A stretch of DNA of 64,000 nt from Nitrospira defluvii (GTDB lineage: Bacteria; Nitrospirota; Nitrospiria; Nitrospirales; Nitrospiraceae). The notes beneath the pieces were generated by a model. That model saw only the letters and a program-made list of their open reading frames with translations, was not told the DNA's origin and did not search any database. Positions 33,874-42,811 of the stretch are shown one piece after another. Every line of letters begins with the position of its first letter. The stretch's first letter is position 1. The stretch is taken from NCBI GenBank assembly GCA_000196815.1, contig FP929003.1, positions 2,193,501 through 2,257,500 on the forward strand. Reading direction: 5' to 3'. A program made the position numbers and the translations under genes.

Positions 33874-36096
33874 TTGAATGATTTCCGAAGGGGCACAGGA
33901 CTTGCTGATTTGCCCCCTGTGCAATACCGATCTTCGTCACAACAACCCGTCAGGATCCGGATAGGCCTGGCATTTTTTCTGGGAAGCCTGTTCCTCGCCG
34001 GAGGTTCTTCTGCCATGGCTGCCGGTGGACCCTCGACGATGCGACAAGAACTGCCAGCCATGATGCCTGAGCCGTCGGAATTGGTGCGAGGCGCACTTCC
34101 GGATCCAGGGCCTCGCTTGGAACGGGTTCCCGAGAGTCCTGAATGGGGTGAATTTGAACGGGGAGTGACTCTCTACACGCAGGGGCAGTATCCCGAAGCG
34201 CGGCTTCACTTGACCAACATGTTGCGAGACCATCGCGATCTTCCGCTGCGGTCGTCGATTCAAGCCTTCCTCACAGAAAGCTCCTTAAAGAGTAGCGCAC
34301 AAGAACTGAGGCCGCTGGAAATCATCGATCTATACAAGGCGCTGATGCGAGAGGATCCCCAGTCGACAAATGCCAGGCGGGCCGCCTGGAGAATCGGCGA
34401 TGTGTATCGTGTCGAGGGTTGGTACCAGGAGGCGCAGATCGCCTACCAGCATGCGCTCAGTCTCTCCGAGCGAGATTCCTATGATGCCAATCGAGCCATG
34501 CTCGGTCTGGGCTATGTCTTGCGCGGCATCAAGAGTTGGAAGGACAGCGTACAGACGTTTGATCACGTTTTGAAGCGAAGCACCGACCCCGCGTTGCTGG
34601 TGTCCGCTTCCCTGGGGCAGGCCCACAGCCTCTATCGAATGGGGCGGATCAAGGACGCTGATGCGTTATATGAAAGCCTCAGCAGCCGCTGGCCTGCCGC
34701 ACTTCGGGCGGATCCATACGCATTGCTGCGTTATGCGGATACGGCGGGAGAAGCTCAGCGCGGCCCGGTCATGCGGGAACAACTCCTCCATTTCTACAAT
34801 CTGTATCCCTCCAGACCGGAGAATCCTTTTGTCTTGATGCACTTGGCCGACAGTTACAAAGAGGCCGGGCGATGGGAAGATGCGAGCATGTTCTATGCGG
34901 CGTTGATGAGCCAGTATCCGGATGCGCAGGTTGTTCCCACGGCCAGGCTCCGATATGCGGACGTGCAGGAGCATCTCACTCCGGAAGGCGAGGAGGTCAA
35001 TCTTCGACACACGATCGCCGCACATCTCGCAAACGTTCCCCTCAAACCCGGTGAAATGCTCAGCCCGCGCCAGTTGTTCGAAAGCAGCGCGAAGCAATAT
35101 GAGGACTCACCGGTTGGAAGCGAGGCGCTATTTCATCTCGGTCAGGCGTTGGAGCGAGCAGGCAAACAGGAAGATGCGCTGAAAGCTTACGAGCGGGGAG
35201 TCCAGCGGGCGGGGAAGTTTGAGAACGATCCCTGGCCGGAGAAAAGCGGGGCGCAACTCGTCAGATTTATGCGTCCCAGGCTGGAAGCGGCACTGAAAGC
35301 AGGCGACGATTTTGAGCTCATCAACCTGTTCCACCGTAACGGCCCGTTTGCCGATCGGCTATACGCCGGTACGGAGCTCTTGCTCAAGGTGGCCGAGGCG
35401 CATCGTCGGCTTGGATTTCCAATCGAGTCGGCGCGGCTCTTTCAGTCGTTGATTCGAAATTCCAAAGCCGAGACCTTTCACGAAGTCGCTTTAATGGGGC
35501 TCGGCGAGAGTTACCTGGAACAAAAAGACATGCGGGCGGCCCGTGCCGTCTTCGAGCGGTATCGCCTGCAATTTCCCGTCGGCCGGTTCGCTGGACAGGC
35601 TCTGCTTGGAATCCTGACGTCCTTCGAGGGGGAAGGAAACACGGCCGGCTTAGTGAAGCTTGGAAAGCAGTGGTTGATACACAACCCGCGCCATCCGAAC
35701 CGCGCATTGGTTCAGCTGAAGGTAGCCGATGCCTTGAGGCAAGCAAAACGGGACTCCGAGGCCGCTTCCCTGTACGAGAACGTGCTCAAGGCGGGGACGG
35801 ACCTGTCCGCATTGGACCGGCTCCGATATGCCGATGTTTTGGCCAGACTGAATCGTCAAGAGCCGGCACTGGCTCTGTATAAGCAGGCATTGGTGGCGGG
35901 ATTGGAGGCCGAGGAGGAAGCCTGGGCGCAATTGCAGATCGTGCAGTTGGCGCGGGGAGTGAAGCGTGACGAGTTCGCAAGGAACGGGCTTCGCGCACTG
36001 AATGAGAACAGCGACAGCCTCGTTCGGCGCATGGCTGCCGTATTGCAGACCGAGTTGCCTGAATCCACTCCCGCCGCAGGAGGCAAAAAGCGATGA
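33874..36096 (+). CDS. Exported TPR-repeat protein in flagellar regulator operon
   Basis: This protein of about 740 residues has an uncleaved-looking N-terminal leader of about 25 residues, a hydrophobic signal (RIGLAFFLGSLFLAGGSS) and then many tetratricopeptide-like helical pairs up to the C-terminus (for example WYQEAQIAYQHALSL and QEDALKAYERGV). The protein is probably periplasmic, with more than ten repeats. TPR arrays bind partner proteins; the gene overlaps the kinase start by 4 bases, so it may modulate the kinase. The start is uncertain: TTG at 33874, or a later TTG or GTG; none has a good SD. Confidence 0.75.
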   Translation: MNDFRRGTGLADLPPVQYRSSSQQPVRIRIGLAFFLGSLFLAGGSSAMAAGGPSTMRQELPAMMPEPSELVRGALPDPGPRLERVPESPEWGEFERGVTLYTQGQYPEARLHLTNMLRDHRDLPLRSSIQAFLTESSLKSSAQELRPLEIIDLYKALMREDPQSTNARRAAWRIGDVYRVEGWYQEAQIAYQHALSLSERDSYDANRAMLGLGYVLRGIKSWKDSVQTFDHVLKRSTDPALLVSASLGQAHSLYRMGRIKDADALYESLSSRWPAALRADPYALLRYADTAGEAQRGPVMREQLLHFYNLYPSRPENPFVLMHLADSYKEAGRWEDASMFYAALMSQYPDAQVVPTARLRYADVQEHLTPEGEEVNLRHTIAAHLANVPLKPGEMLSPRQLFESSAKQYEDSPVGSEALFHLGQALERAGKQEDALKAYERGVQRAGKFENDPWPEKSGAQLVRFMRPRLEAALKAGDDFELINLFHRNGPFADRLYAGTELLLKVAEAHRRLGFPIESARLFQSLIRNSKAETFHEVALMGLGESYLEQKDMRAARAVFERYRLQFPVGRFAGQALLGILTSFEGEGNTAGLVKLGKQWLIHNPRHPNRALVQLKVADALRQAKRDSEAASLYENVLKAGTDLSALDRLRYADVLARLNRQEPALALYKQALVAGLEAEEEAWAQLQIVQLARGVKRDEFARNGLRALNENSDSLVRRMAAVLQTELPESTPAAGGKKR

Positions 36097-37382
36097 CAAC
36101 GCGCGAGGTCGACACATCGAACAATGACCTGCTGACACGTGCATTCCACGACTTTGACCAGGCTGCCACCGTCCTTCAACAGTCGTATGACGCCTTGACG
36201 ACACGGCTGCAGCAGATGGATCTGGAACTCGCGCAAACCAATGCCAGTTTGCGCGAACATCTTCGCGAAACAGAAGAGATGCGTGCCCATGTGACGGCGG
36301 TACTGGAGTCGTTGGATACGGGTGTGATCGTAACAGACTCGCAGGATTCGGTCGTGCGGTGCAACCACGCCACGGAACGGCTGTTGGGAGTGTCGCAAGC
36401 CAGCCTCAAGGGACGTCGGGCGACGGAGGTTCTGGAGGAAATCAGGAAAGATCACGGCGAGTATCCGCTGGTTCTTCCGACGGGCGTCACCATTGCCCTC
36501 TCGCAGAGCGCCTTGACCGATGAAACCGGGACGTTGATCGGCAAACTGGTGTTGATCCATGACGTCACTCACATTCGCCAGCTTGAAGACCGTTTGCAGC
36601 GGCGCAACCGCCTGGAGGCCATGGGCCAGATGGTCGGGAACATCGCGCATGAAATCCGGAATCCACTGGGAAGCGTCGAGTTGTTCGCGTCGATGCTGCG
36701 CAAAGATCTCCGCGATCAGCCGCATCTGCGGACCTACGCGGAGCATATCTCGATGGCGGTGCAGGCCATGGACCGGTTGCTATCGAACCTCCTCGTCTAT
36801 ACCAGACCGGACTGTTCGAGGTTGGCATGGCTGGATACGGAATCGCTGATTCGGGAAGTACTCACGCTGGCGAGCCATGCCATGTCACCGGCGTCGATCG
36901 TGGTCCGTTGCGAGGTCGATCCCCGCGTGCCGAAGATATGGTGTGACGGCGGGAAAATGAAACAGGTACTCCTGAATCTTGTTTTGAACGCCGTCCAGGC
37001 CATGCCGGAAGGGGGCAGCCTGACATTGTCCGCTCGTATGGCTCCGGCAGGCATTTCAGAAGCACCTGCTATTCAACTCACGGTCAGTGACACCGGCACG
37101 GGGATTCCACTGGCGTTGCAGTCGCGGGTATTCGACCCGTTTTTTACCACGAAAGACCAAGGGACTGGACTGGGGCTTGCCATCGTACATGCGCTGGTCG
37201 AAGCTCATCACGGCCGCATCGATGTGGAGAGCAGACCGGGGCATGGGACTTCATTTGTCATGACATTCCCCCAGGGCTCCATGCAGCAAGCAACGATGCC
37301 GGCGCGAAATGCCGCATTGGTCGGACGGTCCGTGCAAATTAGTCCGATTGCGAATGTCACCGAAGAGGAGACCTACGAATGA
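36093..37382 (+). CDS. Cytoplasmic PAS histidine kinase, FlrB-like
   Basis: This 429-residue kinase has no transmembrane segment. An N-terminal coiled coil (residues 15-70), a PAS-like domain (VLESLDTGVIVTDSQ), a HisKA domain with H-box NIAHEIRNPLGS and a HATPase with NLVLNAVQAM, DTGTGI and GTGLGLAI are visible. The ATG overlaps the TPR gene by 4 bases and the stop overlaps the activator start by 4 bases. This is the FlrB/FleS position of polar flagellar systems, in which the kinase phosphorylates the FlrC/FleR activator. A REC-FliH fusion 5 kb downstream is another possible partner. Confidence 0.88.
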   Translation: MTTREVDTSNNDLLTRAFHDFDQAATVLQQSYDALTTRLQQMDLELAQTNASLREHLRETEEMRAHVTAVLESLDTGVIVTDSQDSVVRCNHATERLLGVSQASLKGRRATEVLEEIRKDHGEYPLVLPTGVTIALSQSALTDETGTLIGKLVLIHDVTHIRQLEDRLQRRNRLEAMGQMVGNIAHEIRNPLGSVELFASMLRKDLRDQPHLRTYAEHISMAVQAMDRLLSNLLVYTRPDCSRLAWLDTESLIREVLTLASHAMSPASIVVRCEVDPRVPKIWCDGGKMKQVLLNLVLNAVQAMPEGGSLTLSARMAPAGISEAPAIQLTVSDTGTGIPLALQSRVFDPFFTTKDQGTGLGLAIVHALVEAHHGRIDVESRPGHGTSFVMTFPQGSMQQATMPARNAALVGRSVQISPIANVTEEETYE

Positions 37383-38797
37383 GCGTGCAACAGGATTTAC
37401 AAGGCCCCTCCGCCACCTCCGAAGACACTCGGATGGTCCTGATCGTCGATGATGAACCCTCGATGAGAACGGCCCTGTCTGAAACGGTCCGCAGATTGGG
37501 CTACCAAGTCCGGGGGGCGATCGACGGCGTCGACGCCATTGAGCAGATTGAGCGAATCAAACCGTGGTTGGTGGTGACCGACTTGAAGATGCCGCGCCTG
37601 ACGGGGCTGGAACTCGTCAAGGCCATCAAACAAAAATCCCCCCAGACCTTCATTGTTCTGATGACCGCCTATGGCACGGTGGAGACAGCGGTGGAAGCGA
37701 TGAAATACGGCGCGAATGACTACCTGTTAAAGCCTTTCTCCACAGACCTGTTGGAACGAGTGATTCTCAACCTGCAGGCCACCACGGCTACGGACGAGCA
37801 GGAAGGGCCCGCTACACTGGAAGCTCGGGCGATCTTGACGCAGGATCCCGGCATGATCCGCCTGCTCACCACTCTGGAGGGTGTCGCGGCGAGTCAGGCA
37901 ACCGTGCTGATCAGCGGCGAGAGTGGAACCGGGAAGGAACTCATGGCCCGTTACATCCACGCGCGCAGTCCGCGCGCCCATCGCCCCTTCGTGGCGTTGA
38001 ATTGTGCCGCGCTACCGGACAGCCTCCTCGAGAGCGAACTGTTTGGTCACGAACGCGGCGCATTTACCGGAGCCATTCAGAAAAAATTGGGCAAGTTTGA
38101 AATGGCGCATACCGGGACGCTGTTTCTCGATGAAATCAGCGAAATGAATTTGGGCTTGCAGTCCAAACTTCTGCGCGTCTTGCAAGAGCGCGAAGTCGAT
38201 CGTATCGGTGGGCGCGAGCCCGTTCCAGTGAATATTCGCGTCATCGCCACCACCAACCGCTCGCTGTATCACGAAGTCACCCAAGGGAGATTCCGTGAGG
38301 ATCTTTTCTATCGGCTGAACGTGTTTCCCGTCACGGTGCCTCCCCTTCGTGATCGGTCGGGCGATATTCCGCTTCTGGCGAGACATTTCCTTCGTTCCTC
38401 GGCACAGCGGAACGGGCTCACCATGCCGACGTTGTCCGAGCGCGCGATCGCCGATCTCCAGCAGCGTCCCTGGAAAGGCAACGTGCGCGAACTCGAAAAC
38501 GTCATGGAACGTGCCATCCTGGTGGCCACCGGAGGAGCGGTGGATGTGGATCATCTGATGCCGGGCGATGGCACCGTGCCGGTACGTGAGGTAGGGGCGG
38601 TCGATACCCTCGTGACTGCCTCGGCACATGGATCGCTGTGGGAGATGGAGCGCGACCTTATTTTCAAGACCCTGGCGCGAGTGAAAGAAAACCGTACACA
38701 TGCGGCGAAGGAATTGGGGATCAGCATTAGAACGTTGCGGAACAAATTGCGGGAGTATCGCGACATGGGCTACCAGGTCGAGGCGGAGAAGTCCTGA
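37379..38797 (+). CDS. flrC: Sigma-54 flagellar response regulator, FlrC/FleR-like
   Basis: This 472-residue activator has a receiver (LIVDDEPSM, VVTDLKMP, LLKPF), an AAA+ domain with GESGTGKE, intact GAFTGA (RGAFTGAIQ), Walker B TLFLDEISEM, and a C-terminal Fis-type HTH (NRTHAAKELGISIRTLRNKL). It follows the FlrB-like kinase with a 4-base overlap and lies 170 bases upstream of flgB, whose sigma-54 promoter it probably activates. The symbol reflects position and architecture; FleR is the equivalent name in Pseudomonas. Downstream sigma-54 sites at fliL and flgF would also be targets. Confidence 0.85.
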   Translation: MSVQQDLQGPSATSEDTRMVLIVDDEPSMRTALSETVRRLGYQVRGAIDGVDAIEQIERIKPWLVVTDLKMPRLTGLELVKAIKQKSPQTFIVLMTAYGTVETAVEAMKYGANDYLLKPFSTDLLERVILNLQATTATDEQEGPATLEARAILTQDPGMIRLLTTLEGVAASQATVLISGESGTGKELMARYIHARSPRAHRPFVALNCAALPDSLLESELFGHERGAFTGAIQKKLGKFEMAHTGTLFLDEISEMNLGLQSKLLRVLQEREVDRIGGREPVPVNIRVIATTNRSLYHEVTQGRFREDLFYRLNVFPVTVPPLRDRSGDIPLLARHFLRSSAQRNGLTMPTLSERAIADLQQRPWKGNVRELENVMERAILVATGGAVDVDHLMPGDGTVPVREVGAVDTLVTASAHGSLWEMERDLIFKTLARVKENRTHAAKELGISIRTLRNKLREYRDMGYQVEAEKS

Positions 38798-38911
38798 TCG
38801 CGCCGGCAGGGAGATGGGCAGATTATTCTCCGAGGTGGACATTTTTGCCGGGTGCCGCTCGGAACGCCGCCCACAGAGGGGATGTGATCCCAATTCGATC
38901 AGCTGCAAGCG

Positions 38912-38927
38912 CGGTATACGTATTGCA
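38912..38927 (+). promoter_or_regulatory. Sigma-54 promoter of the flgB operon
   Basis: CGGTATACGTATTGCA has GG at 38913-38914 and GC at 38925-38926 separated by exactly 10 bases, with TTGCA at the -12 position. The flgB ATG is about 40 bases downstream. Confidence 0.75.
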
Positions 38928-38966
38928 CACCCTGTGGCGGTGAAGCGTCATTAAGGAGCATGGGAC

Positions 38967-39374
38967 ATGACTATTTTTGACAGAACCATACAGCTGCTGA
39001 GTCGATCGCTTGATCTTCGCGGTGCCCGCCAGCAGGTGATCGCGGCGAATATCGCCAACGAAGAAACGCCCAAGTATCGCGCGAAGGATTTGAATTTCGG
39101 CCAGGCGCTGGCCAATGCGCAACAGGGCAAGTTGCCGATCTCCCTGGTGTCCACCAACGCGCAACATTTCGGACCACAAGGCACGGGGTACCAACGGGTC
39201 CTCGGCCAGCTTGAAGACGTACCGGCAGGCGATCTGCCGCTGGACGCCAATTCCGTCAACATTGAATTGGAAATGGCCAAAATGTCCGATAACGCCCAGC
39301 AATACAACACGGCGGCGACCATCATCGGGATGAAGTTCAAAGGTCTGTTGAGTGCCATTCGGGAAGGGCGGTAG
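38967..39374 (+). CDS. flgB: Flagellar basal-body rod protein FlgB
   Basis: FlgB is a proximal rod subunit exported by the flagellar type III system. This 135-residue protein has the family motif LRGARQQVIAANIANEETP near residues 17-35 and the C-terminal helix rich in hydrophobics. An AAGGAG SD is 8 bases upstream. It begins the flgBC-fliEFGHIJ unit behind a sigma-54 promoter, in the order usual for this operon. Confidence 0.95.
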   Translation: MTIFDRTIQLLSRSLDLRGARQQVIAANIANEETPKYRAKDLNFGQALANAQQGKLPISLVSTNAQHFGPQGTGYQRVLGQLEDVPAGDLPLDANSVNIELEMAKMSDNAQQYNTAATIIGMKFKGLLSAIREGR

Positions 39375-39434
39375 GCGCGATCGTGGAACCTCCTCGATTC
39401 ATGACTTTGGGAAGCAACCACAAAGGAGTGTGTG

Positions 39435-39884
39435 ATGGAATTAACAGATAGCCTTGCGGTTTCTGTCTCCGCGCTGGATGCCCATCGGCATCGACTGAAT
39501 GTCATTGCCAGTAATCTGGCCAACGCCCAGTCGACCAAAACGAGCACGGGCGGTCCTTATCGACGCCGCGATGTCGTGTTTCAGGCCGCGCCTGTATCCC
39601 CGACGTTTCAAAAGGCCTTCAAGCAAGTGACGTCCGGCCCCGGCCGTCAAGCCTTGGACGGAGTCAAAGTCGCCCGCGTCATCGAAGACAAGAAGCCCGG
39701 ACAGACGGTGTACGACCCTCGTCATCCCGATGCGGACAAAAAGGGGTTCGTCACGATGCCTAACGTGAATGTCATGGAAGAGATGGTCAACATGATCGGC
39801 GCCTCGCGCGCCTATGAAGCGAACGTGCAGGCGATTAATGCGACCCGCACCATGTGGAATCGCGCGTTGGAGATCGGGAGGTAA
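39435..39884 (+). CDS. flgC: Flagellar basal-body rod protein FlgC
   Basis: FlgC is a proximal rod subunit. The 149-residue protein has the rod N-terminal motif (LNVIASNLANAQST) and C-terminal VNMIGASRAYEANVQ. The ATG at 39435 follows AAAGGAG. It lies between flgB and fliE as in most flagellar operons. Length is slightly above the usual range, about 135-140 residues. Confidence 0.95.
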   Translation: MELTDSLAVSVSALDAHRHRLNVIASNLANAQSTKTSTGGPYRRRDVVFQAAPVSPTFQKAFKQVTSGPGRQALDGVKVARVIEDKKPGQTVYDPRHPDADKKGFVTMPNVNVMEEMVNMIGASRAYEANVQAINATRTMWNRALEIGR

Positions 39885-39886
39885 CC

Positions 39887-40198
39887 ATGTCTGATCTGCG
39901 CATTGCGGGAGCGAATGGTCTCCGACCGATTGAGATACCTGAGATTCACGAGGCGGGGGCGGGCGGCGAGGCCGGCGCAGCCAATTTCATGGGCTCCCTC
40001 AAGGAGGCCATCGGGCATATCAACGACGCACAGACCGGCGCCAGCCAGGCCGTCGATGCGTTGGTGACCGGGCAGAGCACCAACATTCATCAAACCATGG
40101 TGGCATTGCAACAGGCCGATGTGTCTTTTCAGTTGATGATGCAGGTGCGAAACAAGCTGGTCACTGCCTACGAGGAAATTCAGCGGATGCAGATTTAG
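39887..40198 (+). CDS. fliE: Flagellar hook-basal body protein FliE
   Basis: FliE connects the rod to the MS-ring. The 103-residue protein keeps the C-terminal signature VALQQADVSFQLMMQVRNKL, with a Gly-rich linker near the N-terminus. The start at 39887 is two bases after flgC's stop with GGAGGT before it; the upstream open extension to 39854 overlaps flgC. It contains the final residues EIQRMQI expected of FliE. Confidence 0.95.
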   Translation: MSDLRIAGANGLRPIEIPEIHEAGAGGEAGAANFMGSLKEAIGHINDAQTGASQAVDALVTGQSTNIHQTMVALQQADVSFQLMMQVRNKLVTAYEEIQRMQI

Positions 40199-40247
40199 GC
40201 GGCGGGTGTCCGGTCAACGGTCGCACGCATAAAGGATTCCACACCGT

Positions 40248-41804
40248 ATGTTTTCAAAATTCAACCAGTTCACGATCAACCAACGCTTCATCATTTTGCT
40301 CGCGCTCGCCGGGTCTATTGCGGGACTGGTCGCGGTGACCCTCTGGACCCAGCAGCCGGATATGCAGGTCCTCTTTGCCAACCTGGCGGTAGACGATGCC
40401 TCGGGCATTATCGACAAGCTGAAAGATGCGAAGGTGCCGTATGAGACGGCCAACGGAGGGACCACCGTGCTGGTGCCCAGTGCGCAGGTGCATGACTTGC
40501 GTTTGGAACTGGCTGGTCAAGGCCTTCCGCATGGCGGGGGTGTGGGATATGAAATTTTCGACCGGACAACCATGGGTATGTCCGATTTCGTGCAGAAGTT
40601 GAATTATCGACGGGCCTTGCAAGGCGAGCTGGCCCGCACGATCACTCAAATGCCGGAGGTAGAGCGAGCACGGGTGCATTTGGCGATTCCTGAACGCCGG
40701 CTGTTTGCCACCGAGCAGGATCGTGCGCGAGCCTCCGTGGTGGTGTCTCTGCGCGCCAGTCAAACGTTGTCGAAGGCGCAAATTCAAGGTGTGGTGCACC
40801 TGGTCTCCAGCAGCGTCGAAGGACTTCAATCACGCGATGTCACCGTCGTTGATGGCCACGGCAATTTATTGTCCAACACCTCCAGCGATGAATCAGCCGG
40901 GCTTTCCGGAACCCAGATGGAATATCAGCGGACGCTGGAAAAAGACATCGAGACTCGTATTCAAACGATGTTGGAACGGATTGTCGGCGTGAACAAAGCC
41001 GTGGTGCGCGTGTCGAGCGTGCTGGATTTCCGCAAGATCGAAACCACCGAAGAACGCTACGATCCGAACGGACAGGTGGTTCGTAGTGAGCAGCGCGGAC
41101 AGGAAAAATCGAGCGGAGTGAACGGCACCTCGGGCGGCGTGCCCGGCGTCGAGTCGAACGTCCCCGGTGGCACCGAAGCCGAAGGAGGACAGACCAGCTC
41201 GAACAACAACCAGACGAAAAACGAGACGGTTAATTATGAAATCAGCCGGACGGTATCGCGCATCGTGGAGCCGACCGGCACCATCAAGAAGCTCTCGGTC
41301 GCAGTCCTGGTAGACGGCACGTATGAGGGCGGAGGTAAGGCGGGCGAGGCGGGGGCGGATCAACCCAAGAAGTATGTGCCTCGTTCCGAGGAAGAAATGA
41401 AACGCATCGAAGAAATCGTCAAGAAGGCGATGGGGTATTCGACCGAGCGGCAGGATCAAGTGGAGGTGGTGAGCATCCAGTTCGGGCTGGGAGCGGAGGA
41501 ACCGACCGGCGGAGTCGAGGCCGCGCCGGATGCGAGCAAGGCCTGGATGCCCTACGTGCGCTATGCAGTAGGCGGGCTGCTGTTTTTCCTGATTTTCTTC
41601 ATGGTAGTTCGCCCGTTGATGGTGATGCTGGTTCAGTCCGCGCCCGCGGCCGGCGGCGGCGAGACGCCGGCGTTGCCCGCGTCGGTGGGGCAGGTTGAAG
41701 CGGCCATCAGCGGCAAGCAGCCGGGGCAGATCCTCGATATGGCCAAGAACAACCCCGCCAATACCGCCGTCGTCGTGAAACAGTGGCTGAAGAATAACGC
41801 CTAA
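40248..41804 (+). CDS. fliF: Flagellar MS-ring protein FliF
   Basis: FliF forms the MS-ring. The 518-residue protein has an N-terminal transmembrane helix (FIILLALAGSIAGLVAV), the ring-building domains (RBM2 and RBM3 regions, with VERARVHLAIPER), a low-complexity Gly/Ser/Asn-rich insert near residue 290-325, a second helix (YAVGGLLFFLIFFMVVRPL) and the C-terminal FliG-binding tail (DMAKNNPANTAVVVKQWLKN). The order of the motifs is intact. It follows fliE by about 50 bases. Confidence 0.96.
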   Translation: MFSKFNQFTINQRFIILLALAGSIAGLVAVTLWTQQPDMQVLFANLAVDDASGIIDKLKDAKVPYETANGGTTVLVPSAQVHDLRLELAGQGLPHGGGVGYEIFDRTTMGMSDFVQKLNYRRALQGELARTITQMPEVERARVHLAIPERRLFATEQDRARASVVVSLRASQTLSKAQIQGVVHLVSSSVEGLQSRDVTVVDGHGNLLSNTSSDESAGLSGTQMEYQRTLEKDIETRIQTMLERIVGVNKAVVRVSSVLDFRKIETTEERYDPNGQVVRSEQRGQEKSSGVNGTSGGVPGVESNVPGGTEAEGGQTSSNNNQTKNETVNYEISRTVSRIVEPTGTIKKLSVAVLVDGTYEGGGKAGEAGADQPKKYVPRSEEEMKRIEEIVKKAMGYSTERQDQVEVVSIQFGLGAEEPTGGVEAAPDASKAWMPYVRYAVGGLLFFLIFFMVVRPLMVMLVQSAPAAGGGETPALPASVGQVEAAISGKQPGQILDMAKNNPANTAVVVKQWLKNNA

Positions 41805-41815
41805 CCGCGCTGAAC

Positions 41816-42811
41816 ATGAATAAAGAACTGTCGGGTGCACAAAAAGCGGCGATCTTACTTCGAGCCATCGGTGAAGAAGCGGCCGCGGCGGTCATGAAGA
41901 CTCTCGACCCGAAGGATATTCGCAAGCTCGGGAGCTTCATGAAAGAAACCGCAAACATTACGAAGCAGGAAGAGGATAGCGTGATCGCCGAATTTGAACA
42001 GGCGAGCTCATCCGGCGAGGTGCAATTCGAGGGACGCGAATTCATGGAAGCCATTCTGAAGAAGGCGCTGGGCCCCGAGAAGGCCGCCAGAATGATGGAG
42101 TCCTTGAATACGAAGACCTATCCCGGTATCGACGCTCTGAAGTGGGTCGATCCCCGAACCGTCGCGCAAATTCTCAAGATCGAACATCCCCAGACGATTG
42201 CCGTCTGCCTGGGACAAATGGAAGCCGAACAGGCCAGTGCCGTGCTGGCGTTGTTACCGGTACACCTGCATGCCGACGTGTCGCTGCGGCTGGCGACGAT
42301 GCAGGAAGTGCAGCCGGAGGTGCTGTCCGAATTGAGCGATAGTCTGCAGGAAATTCTGTCGGCCTCGATGGGCATGTCGAGCATGTCGGTCGGCGGCGCC
42401 GAATTGATGGCCGATATTCTGACGCGTGTGGATAAGAACACCGAAGGCGCCATTATGGCCAAGATCACTGAGCGCGACCAGGCTCTGGCAGAAAGCATCC
42501 GGGCGCTGATGTTCGTCTTCGATGACCTGGTCGAACTGGATTCCCGCGGCATGCAGGAACTCATGAAGGAAATCAGTAAAGAAGACCTTCCGGTCGCCCT
42601 TCGTGGTGCCACCCCGGAGATCAAAGAGAAGTTTCTCAAGAACATGTCGAGTCGCGCGGCCGAAATGCTCAAGGAAGACATGGAAACGCGCGGGCCGGTC
42701 AAGGTATCCGATGTCGAAAAGGCGCAGCAGAACATTCTCAAAGTCTGTCGCAAGCTTGAGGAGGAAGGCCGCATCGTGATCGGAGGCGGGGGAGGCGAGG
42801 AGTTGCTGTAG
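41816..42811 (+). CDS. fliG: Flagellar motor switch protein FliG
   Basis: FliG is the rotor switch subunit that engages the stator. This 331-residue protein has the N-terminal MS-ring-binding domain, the middle EHPQT motif (KIEHPQTIAVCLGQME) and the C-terminal charged helix with LVELDSRGMQELMKEI used for torque. The start follows the fliF stop by 11 bases, and its stop abuts the REC-FliH gene, so translation of the two is likely coupled. Confidence 0.96.
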   Translation: MNKELSGAQKAAILLRAIGEEAAAAVMKTLDPKDIRKLGSFMKETANITKQEEDSVIAEFEQASSSGEVQFEGREFMEAILKKALGPEKAARMMESLNTKTYPGIDALKWVDPRTVAQILKIEHPQTIAVCLGQMEAEQASAVLALLPVHLHADVSLRLATMQEVQPEVLSELSDSLQEILSASMGMSSMSVGGAELMADILTRVDKNTEGAIMAKITERDQALAESIRALMFVFDDLVELDSRGMQELMKEISKEDLPVALRGATPEIKEKFLKNMSSRAAEMLKEDMETRGPVKVSDVEKAQQNILKVCRKLEEEGRIVIGGGGGEELL

